DNA of 9,313 nucleotides from JAYPEY01 sp964519245 (GCA_964519245.1 CAZFLK010000203.1:1-9313), one strand, 5' to 3'; positions 1-6,900 are shown, counted from the stretch's first letter. Notes: generated from the sequence alone by a model not told the origin. Program-made: numbers and translations.

Positions 1-526
1 CGACCGTCCCGCGCAACTCGAAACGGCACGCAATCTTCTGAGGATGATCTCCTTTCTTCCCACTGCCGGGGGGGAAGTAGGGCGGGCTCCCCAGGACCAG
101 GTCGAACCGTTCAGCCGCCCTCAACACACCCTCGTCACGAAAATCGCCCTGCCGAATTTCGTAGCGGTCCTCCAGCCCGTTCCATGCCGCAGACTTCCGA
201 GCCAGGCGCACGCTTTCTTCCTGAGCCTCCACCGTCACAAATCGCGCGCCCGGCATCCGCCAGGCCGCCGTCATTCCCACGGATCCGATGCCGCTCCCGA
301 GATCCAAAACCGTCCGCGCACTCGGCGCCCACGCGGTCCCATACCAGGCGGTGAGCAAATCGTCCGTGGAGAAACGGTGGCCAGCCTTGAGTTGGAACAG
401 CCTAAAATAACCGCTGATCGCGTCCAGCGTCTCGCCGGATTCCGCCGCCGGCCCCACACCGCGGGCGCCTGGAGGAATGGGGCCCGGTTTCGTCCAACCC
501 TTGAATTGCTCGTCGAGAAAATTCAC
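1..526 (-). CDS. TrmN6/YfiC-like SAM-dependent methyltransferase (3' end cut by window)
   Basis: Probable N6-adenine methyltransferase of the tRNA1(Val) A37 type (TrmN6/YfiC family), acting in the cytoplasm. The minus-strand frame runs open to the left edge, so the C-terminus is missing; about 175 residues are visible against a usual family length near 240-250. Seen in order: FRLFQLKAGHRFSTDDLL (from about residue 41), the region expected at the N-terminus of this family; SAM-binding motif I VLDLGSGIGSVGM (about 73-85); an acidic residue after strand 2 in FVTVEAQEE; and the catalytic-type motif SPPYFPPG (about 147-154), a variant of NPPY typical of N6-adenine methyltransferases. The start is uncertain. 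I chose GTG at 526, which has no clear ribosome binding site. GTG at 457 and ATG at 706 are alternatives, but the ATG extension uses many rare AGA, AGG and ATA codons and looks non-coding. It is transcribed divergently from the TonB operon. The family is likely; the exact RNA substrate is inferred. Confidence 0.75.
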   Translation of the reverse strand, partial: MNFLDEQFKGWTKPGPIPPGARGVGPAAESGETLDAISGYFRLFQLKAGHRFSTDDLLTAWYGTAWAPSARTVLDLGSGIGSVGMTAAWRMPGARFVTVEAQEESVRLARKSAAWNGLEDRYEIRQGDFRDEGVLRAAERFDLVLGSPPYFPPGSGKKGDHPQKIACRFELRGTV

Positions 527-660
527 AGCCCCAGTCTGCCAAGGTCCCAATCCGCCGAAAACCCAATTCCCAACCAAACGCGCCTTGCAACGATGCAGCC
601 CGCAAAGCAGCAGATCCCGCCGCAAAAACCGCCAATCCCAATTCGTCCTTGTTATTGCCT

Positions 661-690
661 TTGACGCCCTGTAAACCTCCGGCCTGCTTT
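661..690 (+). promoter_or_regulatory. Weak candidate promoter for the TonB operon
   Basis: TTGACG at 661-666 is a good match to a sigma-70 -35 element. At 18 bp spacing the only -10 candidate is TGCTTT (685-690), a poor match, directly next to the Fur-like palindrome at 691-705. Transcription would then start inside the palindrome, the geometry expected for repression by steric block. The -35 is seen; the promoter call as a whole is tentative. Confidence 0.2.
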
Positions 691-705
691 TGAGACTCAG
701 TCTCA
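691..705. promoter_or_regulatory. Candidate Fur-family operator (7-1-7 inverted repeat)
   Basis: TGAGACTCAGTCTCA is a perfect inverted repeat: 7-bp arms TGAGACT and AGTCTCA around one central base. This is the 7-1-7 architecture of Fur-family operators (consensus TGATAATNATTATCA), sharing the TGA...TCA ends and the A at position 5 of the arm. It ends 20 bp before the chosen start of the first gene in a TonB/ExbB/ExbD operon, a classic iron-regulated gene set. The palindrome is seen directly. Assignment to Fur, rather than to another dimeric regulator such as Zur or Irr, is inferred from geometry and context. Confidence 0.55.
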
Positions 706-725
706 TGACAAGTTTGAGAATTGAA

Positions 726-1502
726 ATGAACTCGATCAGGATCACCGGTTTCATCGCGGGGCTCGCGACCTTGACCGCCACGTTGGTTTCGGCCGACGAG
801 CGCCTTTCCGACGCGCGCGATGCGGTGACGCAATGGGTTGAGGTCGAGAAGACCCTTTCCCGTGAAGCCGCGGATTGGCGGGCGAAGCGCGCTCATTTGG
901 CCGACCTGCTTTCCGTGGCGAAGCAGGAAATCGAGACGTTGCGAGCGCAGATCGACGACTCCCGGGAAACCGCGACTGTCGGCGACAAACGACGCGCCGA
1001 GCTTGTTGCGCGGCGGGACAAACTTTCCGGGACTGCGGCGGCGATCGCCGGTTTCTTGAAACCAGCCGAATCGCGTCTGCGCGAACTCAAGAAACGGCTG
1101 CCTCCCCCGCTCCAAGAGCGGTTGACCCCCTTCTACAAGCGCCTGCCAGCAAATTCGGAGGAAACCACGCTTGGCCTTGCGGAGAGAATGCAGACGGTTG
1201 TCGGCATCCTCTCCTCCATCCAGAAGTTCGACACCGCAGTGACGATTGACGAAGCCGTCCGGGAACTCAGCGACGGATCCTCGGGAGAAGTGCGAACGAT
1301 CTGGTTTGGCCTCGGAGCGGCCTACTACATTTCCGCCGGAGGCGTCGACGCCGGCATCGGAATCCCCACCGCGGACGGATGGGAGTGGAAGTCGCAACCC
1401 CAATTGGCGGAGGCCATCCAGGAAGTTCTTCAAGCGGCCGACGGACAGGCGCGCGAAACCGGCTTTACGCCCCTGCCCGTCAAGGTCGCCATCGTCCCAT
1501 GA
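726..1502 (+). CDS. DUF3450-type periplasmic coiled-coil protein, first gene of TonB2-like operon
   Basis: A 258-residue exported protein of the DUF3450 type. These are usually found as the first gene of TonB2-like clusters, next to an extended ExbB homologue; no enzymatic activity is known to me. Residues 1-23 form a Sec signal peptide ending in LVSA before Asp24. Residues about 28-125 are helical, charged and rich in Glu, Arg, Lys and Ala, with heptad-like spacing that suggests a coiled coil. The C-terminal part has the family-like block WFGLGAAYYISAGG (from about residue 193), then a GWEW patch and a short final segment ending in LPVKVAIVP. I chose the ATG at 726 because it puts the signal peptide at the N-terminus and has GAGA 6 nt upstream; the in-frame ATG at 705 and TTG at 690 fall in the operator palindrome. 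It overlaps the next gene by ATGA. The role is probably structural, supporting the TonB machine in the periplasm (inference). Confidence 0.75.
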   Translation: MNSIRITGFIAGLATLTATLVSADERLSDARDAVTQWVEVEKTLSREAADWRAKRAHLADLLSVAKQEIETLRAQIDDSRETATVGDKRRAELVARRDKLSGTAAAIAGFLKPAESRLRELKKRLPPPLQERLTPFYKRLPANSEETTLGLAERMQTVVGILSSIQKFDTAVTIDEAVRELSDGSSGEVRTIWFGLGAAYYISAGGVDAGIGIPTADGWEWKSQPQLAEAIQEVLQAADGQARETGFTPLPVKVAIVP

Positions 1503-2965
1503 GCTGCGCTGCCGCCAACACGAAAGACCGGTGGCGCCGCGCCCTGAGCGCCGCCGCGCTGGCGCTTTCCTGCCTTCTCCCTGCCTCCGTGGGAGCCGCG
1601 CCATCCCTGGACGAAATCGCCGCCCGGCAGGACGCCAAACTTGCGGACGCGATCGAGCGGCTGAACCAGCAGCGACATCGCATCGAGACGGAGCAGATCC
1701 CCCTTGCGCGGGAGTTGAACGACCTGAATGCAAAGGCCCGCGAACTGCGGGGCGAACTCGCGACAAGCCGCGCCGTTCGGGACAGCCGCGCCGTCACCCT
1801 TGAGGAATTGGCCAACACCGTCGACGCGCAGGAGAAGGAGCAGGACTACATCACCCGCGTCCTGCTGGGAGAATTCGTTTCCGCCAGCCAGACCGCCCTT
1901 TCGCCCGGCGAACACGCGACTTTCGGCGAACGCATTCGGGAACATAATCTGTTTCTTGAGGACGCCGGGAACGACGAGCTTGCCCGCACGACGGCCAGTC
2001 TGAAGCTTCTCGAACAGTCGTTCGCCCGGCTGGAGAGTCTCCTCGGCGGCCGCGCCTACCCGGGCTCGGCCCTCAGCGAGTCCGGAGCGCTGGAAAAGGG
2101 AACCTTCATCCAGGTCGGTCCAATGCTCTACTTTGCGGGCCAACGTCCGGAAACGATCGGCTGGGTCATCGAGACCAAGGGCCTGCAACCGAAGGTTCGC
2201 CCCCTGCCGCCGGACGACGCCAGCCGGATTGAAACCGTCGCCCGGACAGGAGCGGGACTCCTTCCGGTTGACGCCACCTTGGGCGACGCCATCGCCATCG
2301 CGGAAACGGACGAATCCCTCAGCGAGCACCTCAAACGCGGCGGCGTCTGGGTCTATCCGATCATCGGCTTTGCCGTCATCGCCACCTTGGTCGCCCTCTT
2401 CAAACTGGCGCAGATCTTCGTCATTCGTCACCCGCAGCCCATGGTCGTCCACGACCTCGTGAAACTGATCCGGGAGAACAAAAGGGACGAGGCCCGCGAA
2501 CTGGCGCAAGCCCAGCCCTCGCCCAGCCGGGAGATGCTGGTCGTCGCGGTCGACAACTCCGGGGAATCCGTTGAACTCGTCGAGGAGGTCATGTACGAAT
2601 CCATGCTCAACACCCAGCCGCGGCTCGAACGGTTTCTCAACGTGATCGCCGTCACGGCCGCCACGGCTCCGTTGCTCGGCCTGTTGGGCACCGTCACCGG
2701 CATCATCAAGACGTTCAAGCTGATGAAAGTCTTTGGGGCCGGCGATCCCAAACCCCTCATCTCTGGCATCTCCGAGGCCTTGATCACCACGGAACTCGGC
2801 CTTGTTCTCGCCATCCCGGCCCTCGTCGTGCATGCCATGCTTTCACGCAAGGTCTCCGGCATTCTGGCCCGAATGGAGAAATTGTCGGTCGCCTTTGTCA
2901 ACGGCCTCTCACGCCGCCAGGTCCCTTCAACCGCCGCCACCCGGGAGGAAGCCGATGTCGCCTGA
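1499..2965 (+). CDS. TtpC-like MotA/TolQ/ExbB proton channel protein with long periplasmic N-terminus
   Basis: A 488-residue inner-membrane protein, roughly twice the length of ordinary ExbB. Residues 1 to about 33 are a Sec signal peptide (RWRR charge, then a hydrophobic run to ASVGAA). Residues about 35-280 form a mostly helical, charged periplasmic region, with a likely coiled coil at 40-120. Then come the three ExbB/TolQ-type membrane segments: about 283-307 (starting VYPIIGFAVIATLVALF), 379-406 (with LLGLLGTVTG) and 432-450 (after GISEALITTELGL). The two quoted cores are hallmarks of the family. This architecture matches TtpC, the accessory protein shown to be required for TonB2-dependent iron uptake in Vibrio. 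The start is the ATG overlapping the previous stop as ATGA, with no clear Shine-Dalgarno, suggesting translational coupling. It overlaps the following short exbB by 11 bp. Membership of the ExbB superfamily is secure; the TtpC role is inferred from length and gene order. Confidence 0.88.
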   Translation: MSCAAANTKDRWRRALSAAALALSCLLPASVGAAPSLDEIAARQDAKLADAIERLNQQRHRIETEQIPLARELNDLNAKARELRGELATSRAVRDSRAVTLEELANTVDAQEKEQDYITRVLLGEFVSASQTALSPGEHATFGERIREHNLFLEDAGNDELARTTASLKLLEQSFARLESLLGGRAYPGSALSESGALEKGTFIQVGPMLYFAGQRPETIGWVIETKGLQPKVRPLPPDDASRIETVARTGAGLLPVDATLGDAIAIAETDESLSEHLKRGGVWVYPIIGFAVIATLVALFKLAQIFVIRHPQPMVVHDLVKLIRENKRDEARELAQAQPSPSREMLVVAVDNSGESVELVEEVMYESMLNTQPRLERFLNVIAVTAATAPLLGLLGTVTGIIKTFKLMKVFGAGDPKPLISGISEALITTELGLVLAIPALVVHAMLSRKVSGILARMEKLSVAFVNGLSRRQVPSTAATREEADVA

Positions 2966-3629
2966 TTCGACAGCCTTCTGGGCGGAAGCCGTGGCCATCT
3001 GGTCCAGCGGCGGCTGGCTCATGGCCCCACTCCTCGCGCTCACGGTCTTCATCTATTACTCGGGCTTGGAGCTGCTCCTGCGCCTCCAGTCCCATTTCAT
3101 CATCCGCAGCCGCGTGCACCGGATGACCGACAGCGAGATCGCGACCCGGACCCGCGACCGCCTGAAATCCCTCCGCCCCCTGCTCCACGAATCGGCGATC
3201 GATGCCGCCGAAGTCAAACGTCATTTCGGCGAGGTTCGCGCCGAATATCTCCCGCAGATCAACCGGCGCATTCGCTTTCTTGCCGTTGTCGTTCCCATTG
3301 GTCCGCTGGTCGGATTACTTGGCACCGTAACCGGAATGTTGTCGACCTTCGCCGGAATGGCCGGCGGAAAAGGCTCCCGGTTCGACAACGTCATCCAAGG
3401 CATTTCCGAGGCCCTGATCACAACCCAGACCGGGCTTATCATCTCCATTCCCGCGCTCGTGCTCCTCTCGTTGATCGTCCAGAGGCGAAACCTCCTGGAA
3501 CGCGGCATCGCCCGACTCGAACGCTACAACACCTGCCTCGTGCTCAAGGTCGGCTGCCCGATTCCCGCGTCGATCAAATCGACCCCGTTCCGGACGGCGT
3601 CACAGGCGACACCCCCGGCATACGCATGA
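2955..3629 (+). CDS. exbB: ExbB-type proton channel subunit
   Basis: A 224-residue MotA/TolQ/ExbB family protein, of the usual length for the canonical ExbB of a TonB complex. With ExbD it forms the inner-membrane channel that couples the proton gradient to TonB movement. Three membrane segments are visible: about 21-42, 108-133 (VVPIGPLVGLLGTVTG) and 160-178 (after GISEALITTQTGL). A cytoplasmic loop of about 60 residues lies between the first two. There is no signal peptide. The ATG at 2955 is preceded by a strong ribosome binding site (GGGAGGA at 2943-2949), the best in the operon, even though it lies inside the end of the upstream gene. The C-terminal tail of about 45 residues is polar and Pro/Thr-rich. 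It shares the two core motifs with the upstream protein, so the operon encodes two distinct channel-type subunits. It overlaps exbD by ATGA. Confidence 0.92.
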   Translation: MSPDSTAFWAEAVAIWSSGGWLMAPLLALTVFIYYSGLELLLRLQSHFIIRSRVHRMTDSEIATRTRDRLKSLRPLLHESAIDAAEVKRHFGEVRAEYLPQINRRIRFLAVVVPIGPLVGLLGTVTGMLSTFAGMAGGKGSRFDNVIQGISEALITTQTGLIISIPALVLLSLIVQRRNLLERGIARLERYNTCLVLKVGCPIPASIKSTPFRTASQATPPAYA

Positions 3630-4030
3630 AGGAGCGTCGACTGGTCTTCGCCACGGAGAACCGTTCCAACGACATCAACGTGTCGCCGTTGATCGACATC
3701 GTCTTCATTCTCCTCATCTTCTTCATCGTCACCACGGTGTTCGTCGAGGAGACGGGCGTTGAGGTCCAACGCCCCCAATCCGCATCCGCGCAGGACCTCG
3801 AGAAGAACGCCATCCTCATCGCCGTCACCGCGGAGGGAAACGTCGTCTATGGCGGAAACGATATCGGGGTGCGCGGCGTGCGCGGCGTGGTGAAACGGCT
3901 GCTCAAGCAGAAGGACCAACCCGTCATCGTCCAGGCCGACAAGCGCGCCTCTGTGGACCTCTACACCCGCGTGCACGATGAGGCCGCCCTCGCCGGCGCG
4001 ACCCGCATCAATCTTGCCACCAAGCGCTGA
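3626..4030 (+). CDS. exbD: ExbD-type biopolymer transport protein
   Basis: A 134-residue single-span inner-membrane protein of the ExbD/TolR family, partner of ExbB in the proton channel that energises TonB. A short cytoplasmic N-terminus (1-18) is followed by NVSPLIDIVFILLIFFIV (about 18-35), the membrane helix. Asp24 in PLIDIVF corresponds to the conserved membrane-embedded aspartate essential for proton conduction in ExbD (Asp25 in E. coli). The periplasmic domain has the usual short fold, with AILIAVTAEGNVVYGG and, near the end, QPVIVQADKRASV. Length is normal for the family. The start overlaps the exbB stop as ATGA and lacks its own upstream Shine-Dalgarno, so it is probably translated by coupling. 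Only 6 bp separate it from tonB. Confidence 0.95.
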   Translation: MKERRLVFATENRSNDINVSPLIDIVFILLIFFIVTTVFVEETGVEVQRPQSASAQDLEKNAILIAVTAEGNVVYGGNDIGVRGVRGVVKRLLKQKDQPVIVQADKRASVDLYTRVHDEAALAGATRINLATKR

Positions 4031-4036
4031 AGCCCC

Positions 4037-4708
4037 ATGCGCGCCGCCCTGCCCCAGTCCGAATCCCGACTGACGCCCATCCTGGCCCTGGTCGGCGCCA
4101 TGCTGCTGGCCGGCGGACTCTTCCTCCTGATCCCGCTCACGCAAACCCTGGACGCGCAACCGCGGGAGATCCTTGAGTATCGCGAGGTCGCCGTCGCCGC
4201 CCCGCCCCCGCCAAAACCGCCGCCGCCCTCGGCCCGCTCCGAAGCCTCGCTCCAACCGGCGCCCGACAAACCCCAGATGCCCCCCTCCCCGCCGCAGATC
4301 GAGATCAGCCAACTCGAAATCTCACTCAATCCCGGCATGGGAGCCTCCCTCGCCATGGGCGTCCAACAGGTGCAGTTCGATGCCGCGATCGACGTTATCG
4401 CGGAGATCGAGAAGATCTTTGAATTCGAGGAACTGACTCAAAAGCCCAGTCTGCTCAACAAACCCCAACCCAAATTCCCGCCCGATCTGGCCCGACGCGG
4501 TGTGCGCGAGATCCGGGCGACGGTGGTCGCCGTTATCGACGAACGCGGAAGCACAACGCTGGAAGCCATCGACTCCATCACCCATCCGAACACCAGCGCG
4601 GAAGACGCCGTTGAGGCAACCGTGAACCGCATGCGGTTCACGACCACCAGGATCGACGGCAAACCGGTCAAGGTCCGCGTCAAGTTCCCCTTGGTCTTCA
4701 AACGCTGA
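4037..4708 (+). CDS. tonB: TonB family energy transducer, TonB2-like
   Basis: A 223-residue TonB protein that transmits energy from the ExbB/ExbD channel to outer-membrane receptors. Residues about 13-34 (LTPILALVGAMLLAGG and following) are the N-terminal membrane anchor. Residues about 54-87 are a short proline-rich stretch (PPPPKPPPP, later PPSPPQ). Residues about 137-223 form the TonB C-terminal domain, recognisable from QPKFPPDLARRGVRE, a VVAVIDERGS strand and the closing VKVRVKFPLVFKR. The proline-rich region is shorter than in E. coli TonB, as is typical of TonB2-type proteins that work with TtpC. The start lies 6 bp after the exbD stop with no obvious Shine-Dalgarno. The stop overlaps the start of the next gene as TGATG. 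The family is clear; the receptor partner is unknown because none lies in the window. Confidence 0.9.
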   Translation: MRAALPQSESRLTPILALVGAMLLAGGLFLLIPLTQTLDAQPREILEYREVAVAAPPPPKPPPPSARSEASLQPAPDKPQMPPSPPQIEISQLEISLNPGMGASLAMGVQQVQFDAAIDVIAEIEKIFEFEELTQKPSLLNKPQPKFPPDLARRGVREIRATVVAVIDERGSTTLEAIDSITHPNTSAEDAVEATVNRMRFTTTRIDGKPVKVRVKFPLVFKR

Positions 4709-6087
4709 TGAACTCCGTGCGCCCCCTCGCCATTGCCCTGTTGCTGTTGTTTGCGTTGACCCTTCGCGCATTCGCGGCGGAACCGCCGTTCGCCTTGACG
4801 GATACCGGTCTCGACACAGAAGAGGCCCGGCGACGGTTCCTGGCGACCCACGGCGTCAACGAGGCCATAGAACCCAAACTCAAACAGGAGGACCGCCCGC
4901 TCTACGAAAGCATCGCCCCGCATCTGCGCACGGATCCGCGACAGGCAATCCAGATCGCGACCGCCGCCGTCACTTCGGAAAGCAACCCCGCCTTTCATTT
5001 CCTGCTCGGCAATCTTCACTACCAGGTCGGGGACTATGCCAACTGCGAGAAACACCTGCGCGCCGCCATTGCCGGGTTCCCGTCCTTTCGCCGCGCGCAC
5101 CGAACCCTCGCGCTCTCTCACATCCAACGCGACCAATACCACGAAGCCATTGCCCCACTCCTGGAAAGCATCAAGCTGGGCGGCGGCGACGATCAAACCT
5201 ATGGCCTTCTCGCCTATTCCTACCTCACCCTGGAGAAGCACGAATCCGCCCTGGCCGCCTACCGCATGGCCCGGATGTTCAAACCCGACAGCCTCGACTT
5301 CAAACGCGGCCAGGCGCGCTGCCTCTTGATGACCCGCCAGAACAAGGCCGCCATCGCGCTGTTCGACGAACTCATCACCGAATTCCCGGAAGAACCGGAG
5401 TTCTGGCTGCTCCAGGCGAATGCCTTTCTCGGGAACGATCTCAAGAGCCTGGCCATCGCCAACCTTGAAATCGTCGCCGAAGCCGGCAACGGCAACTTCG
5501 AATCCCTGACACTGCTCGGCGACCTGCACCTCGATCAGGACAACCACAATCTGGCGCTCCAGAGCTATCGCCGGGCCTTGAGCGAGTTTCCGCCCGATGC
5601 CCCGGCGACCGCCATCCGACCGCTCGACTATCTGATTCGTCTTCGTCTCTTCGAGGATGCCCGCGATTATCTCGCCCTGCTGCGTGAAAAAGTCGGCGAC
5701 AAACTGGAGGGCGATTCCAGGTCCACCCGGACAATCGCCGTGCACGAGGCCCAGATCGAACTTGAGATCGGCGACGCCGAAAAGGGCGCCAACATACTGC
5801 GCGAGGCGCTGAAGCAACGCCCGCTGGACGGCAAGAGCCTCCTGCTCCTTGGTGAACACCACCTGCGCAGGAAAGAATACCTGGAGGCCGGCCTTCAGTT
5901 CGATCGCGCCCTCTCCGATCCGCATACGAAAACCGAAGCCCGCATCGCCCTTGGGCGACTCGCCGTGGAACAAGGTCGTCTATCAGAGGCGATCCCCCAC
6001 CTCCGCAAGGCATTGAGGCTCCGCCCCAGCCCGGAAGTGGAACGCTACCTCGCCGCCATCGAACGCGCGCTCAACGCCCGGCGTTGA
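4708..6087 (+). CDS. Exported TPR-repeat protein, last gene of TonB2-like operon
   Basis: A 459-residue protein with a Sec signal peptide (1 to about 24, hydrophobic core LAIALLLLFALTL, ending AFAA before Glu25) and an array of tetratricopeptide repeats over most of the mature part. Clear repeats include FLLGNLHYQVGDYANCEKHL (from about residue 97), LALSHIQRDQYHEAIAPLLE, LLAYSYLTLEKHESALAAYR, and a last one near 411-444 with LGRLAVEQGRLSEAIPHLRK. TPR arrays bind other proteins and have no catalytic role. TPR genes occur at this position, directly after tonB, in TonB2 clusters of Vibrio and relatives, so it is probably a periplasmic accessory part of the TonB complex (inference). The ATG overlaps the tonB stop (TGATG). 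The 3' end overlaps rsmE on the other strand by 17 bp. Confidence 0.85.
   Translation: MNSVRPLAIALLLLFALTLRAFAAEPPFALTDTGLDTEEARRRFLATHGVNEAIEPKLKQEDRPLYESIAPHLRTDPRQAIQIATAAVTSESNPAFHFLLGNLHYQVGDYANCEKHLRAAIAGFPSFRRAHRTLALSHIQRDQYHEAIAPLLESIKLGGGDDQTYGLLAYSYLTLEKHESALAAYRMARMFKPDSLDFKRGQARCLLMTRQNKAAIALFDELITEFPEEPEFWLLQANAFLGNDLKSLAIANLEIVAEAGNGNFESLTLLGDLHLDQDNHNLALQSYRRALSEFPPDAPATAIRPLDYLIRLRLFEDARDYLALLREKVGDKLEGDSRSTRTIAVHEAQIELEIGDAEKGANILREALKQRPLDGKSLLLLGEHHLRRKEYLEAGLQFDRALSDPHTKTEARIALGRLAVEQGRLSEAIPHLRKALRLRPSPEVERYLAAIERALNARR
6071..6087. repeat. Perfect 17-bp palindrome covering both convergent stop codons
   Basis: TCAACGCCCGGCGTTGA is an 8-1-8 perfect inverted repeat. It starts with the reverse complement of the rsmE stop and ends with the stop of the TPR gene, so both proteins end in near-identical codons (Asn-Ala-Arg-Arg and Asn-Ala-Gly-Arg). 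In RNA it could form a 7-bp hairpin with a 3-nt loop on either strand. No T-run follows in either direction, so it is at best a weak bidirectional terminator. Confidence 0.6.
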
Positions 6088-6835
6088 CCGCTCGCAATGC
6101 CGCACCCGCAATCGAAAGCGCGCAGAGCGCCGCCGTTTCACTGCGTAAAGTCAGACCGCCCAAGGTCACCGGGACAGCTCCTGCCTTCTTGAGAGCCCGC
6201 AACTCACCGGCAGTGAAATCGCCCTCCGGCCCGATCCAGATCGCCACCGATTCCGGCGGTCGGCTCTCCTTCCGACCGTAGGCCTCGAAACCCGCGGCAA
6301 TCTCGACCGCGTCTCCCTCCAACGCCGCCGCCAACGACAAGCGGCCGGCTTTACCGCATAGCGAAAGCGCGTCCTCCAAGGCCGTCGGCTCATCGATCTC
6401 CGGCAACCAGACCGCGCCGCATTGCTTGCAGGCTTCGATGGCAACATCCCGCCACTTCTCCCGCTTGGCCCCAAACTCCCTCGCATCCGGCCGCGCAACA
6501 GTGCGCTCGGTGAGGATCGGCGCAATTCTCGAAACGCCCAACTCCGTCGCCTTCTGCACGACCAGGTCCATCGCTTTTCCCTTGATGATGGATTGCGCCA
6601 GGATCAATTCGCAACCGCCGCGCGGTTCACGGGTCTCCTCAAGCGCCCGAAGCCGAACCTGTCTCCGTCCGCAGGCCGCCACCTCACAGTGAAGCCGGCG
6701 TCCCCGCCCATCCAACACCAGGGCCTTATCACCCTCCCGCAACCGAAGCACGGAAACCGCATGATGCGCCTCGGATTTGGGAAGCTCAAAGGCTTCGCCG
6801 ACTCCCGGCGCGTTGGGCAGAAAGAATCGGTGCAT
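6071..6835 (-). CDS. rsmE: 16S rRNA (uracil(1498)-N3)-methyltransferase RsmE
   Basis: A 254-residue SPOUT-class methyltransferase that methylates N3 of U1498 in 16S rRNA, near the decoding site. Visible features: an N-terminal PUA-like region beginning MHRFFLPNA, with HHAVSVLRLREGD near 24-36; the central helix QKATELGVSRIAPILTERTV; and the C-terminal knot motifs IGPEGDFTAGEL (201-212) and LGGLTLRSETAAL (225-237), which form the SAM-binding trefoil knot. Length fits the family (about 240-250). The start ATG at 6835 matches the typical MHRFF/MRRFF opening, though no strong Shine-Dalgarno is seen. It lies 65 bp downstream of dnaJ on the same strand and is probably cotranscribed with it. Its 3' end overlaps the TPR gene coming from the opposite direction. 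Confidence 0.95.
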   Translation of the reverse strand: MHRFFLPNAPGVGEAFELPKSEAHHAVSVLRLREGDKALVLDGRGRRLHCEVAACGRRQVRLRALEETREPRGGCELILAQSIIKGKAMDLVVQKATELGVSRIAPILTERTVARPDAREFGAKREKWRDVAIEACKQCGAVWLPEIDEPTALEDALSLCGKAGRLSLAAALEGDAVEIAAGFEAYGRKESRPPESVAIWIGPEGDFTAGELRALKKAGAVPVTLGGLTLRSETAALCALSIAGAALRAVNAGR

Positions 6836-6900
6836 CGCTTTCGTGTCTTCCCGGATTCCTCGCCCCCCGTGAAGGAGAGCCGAAGCGGCCCAGTTTGAGT

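Larger units (their letters stand above)
527..725. other. Divergent intergenic region between methyltransferase and TonB operon
   Basis: No convincing gene lies here. The stretch has lower GC than its flanks on both sides. The minus-strand frame that stays open through it has non-coding codon usage (AGA, three or more AGG, ATA, ACA), unlike the neighbouring genes. It should hold the promoters for both divergent transcripts. The only strong signal is the inverted repeat at 691-705, listed separately. The ribosome binding site of the first operon gene is probably GAGA at 716-719. Confidence 0.6.

Noticed and set aside
44..664. Plus-strand open frame opposite the methyltransferase
   Set aside because: Minus-strand motifs (VLDLGSGIG, SPPY) identify the real gene; the plus frame is Pro/Arg-rich with no domain.
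527..706. N-terminal extension of the methyltransferase to ATG 706
   Set aside because: Codon usage (AGA, AGG, ATA, ACA) is unlike the neighbours and the start would fall inside the operator palindrome.
402..1766. Long minus-strand open frame (454 codons) across the methyltransferase leader and DUF3450 gene
   Set aside because: It lies antisense to a well-supported exported protein, has an Arg/Gly-rich composition with no recognisable domain, and is expected by chance in GC-rich DNA.
1430..2833. Minus-strand open frame (467 codons) opposite the TtpC-like gene
   Set aside because: The plus strand has clear ExbB-superfamily motifs; the antisense product has no family features and a composition dictated by codon-position mirroring.
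4438..5973. Minus-strand open frame (511 codons) opposite tonB and the TPR gene
   Set aside because: The plus strand encodes a TonB C-terminal domain and TPR repeats; the antisense frame only mirrors the repeats.
6879..6889. Short hairpin GCCGAAGCGGC between dnaJ and rsmE as a terminator
   Set aside because: Only a 4-bp stem and no T-run; dnaJ and rsmE are close and probably cotranscribed.
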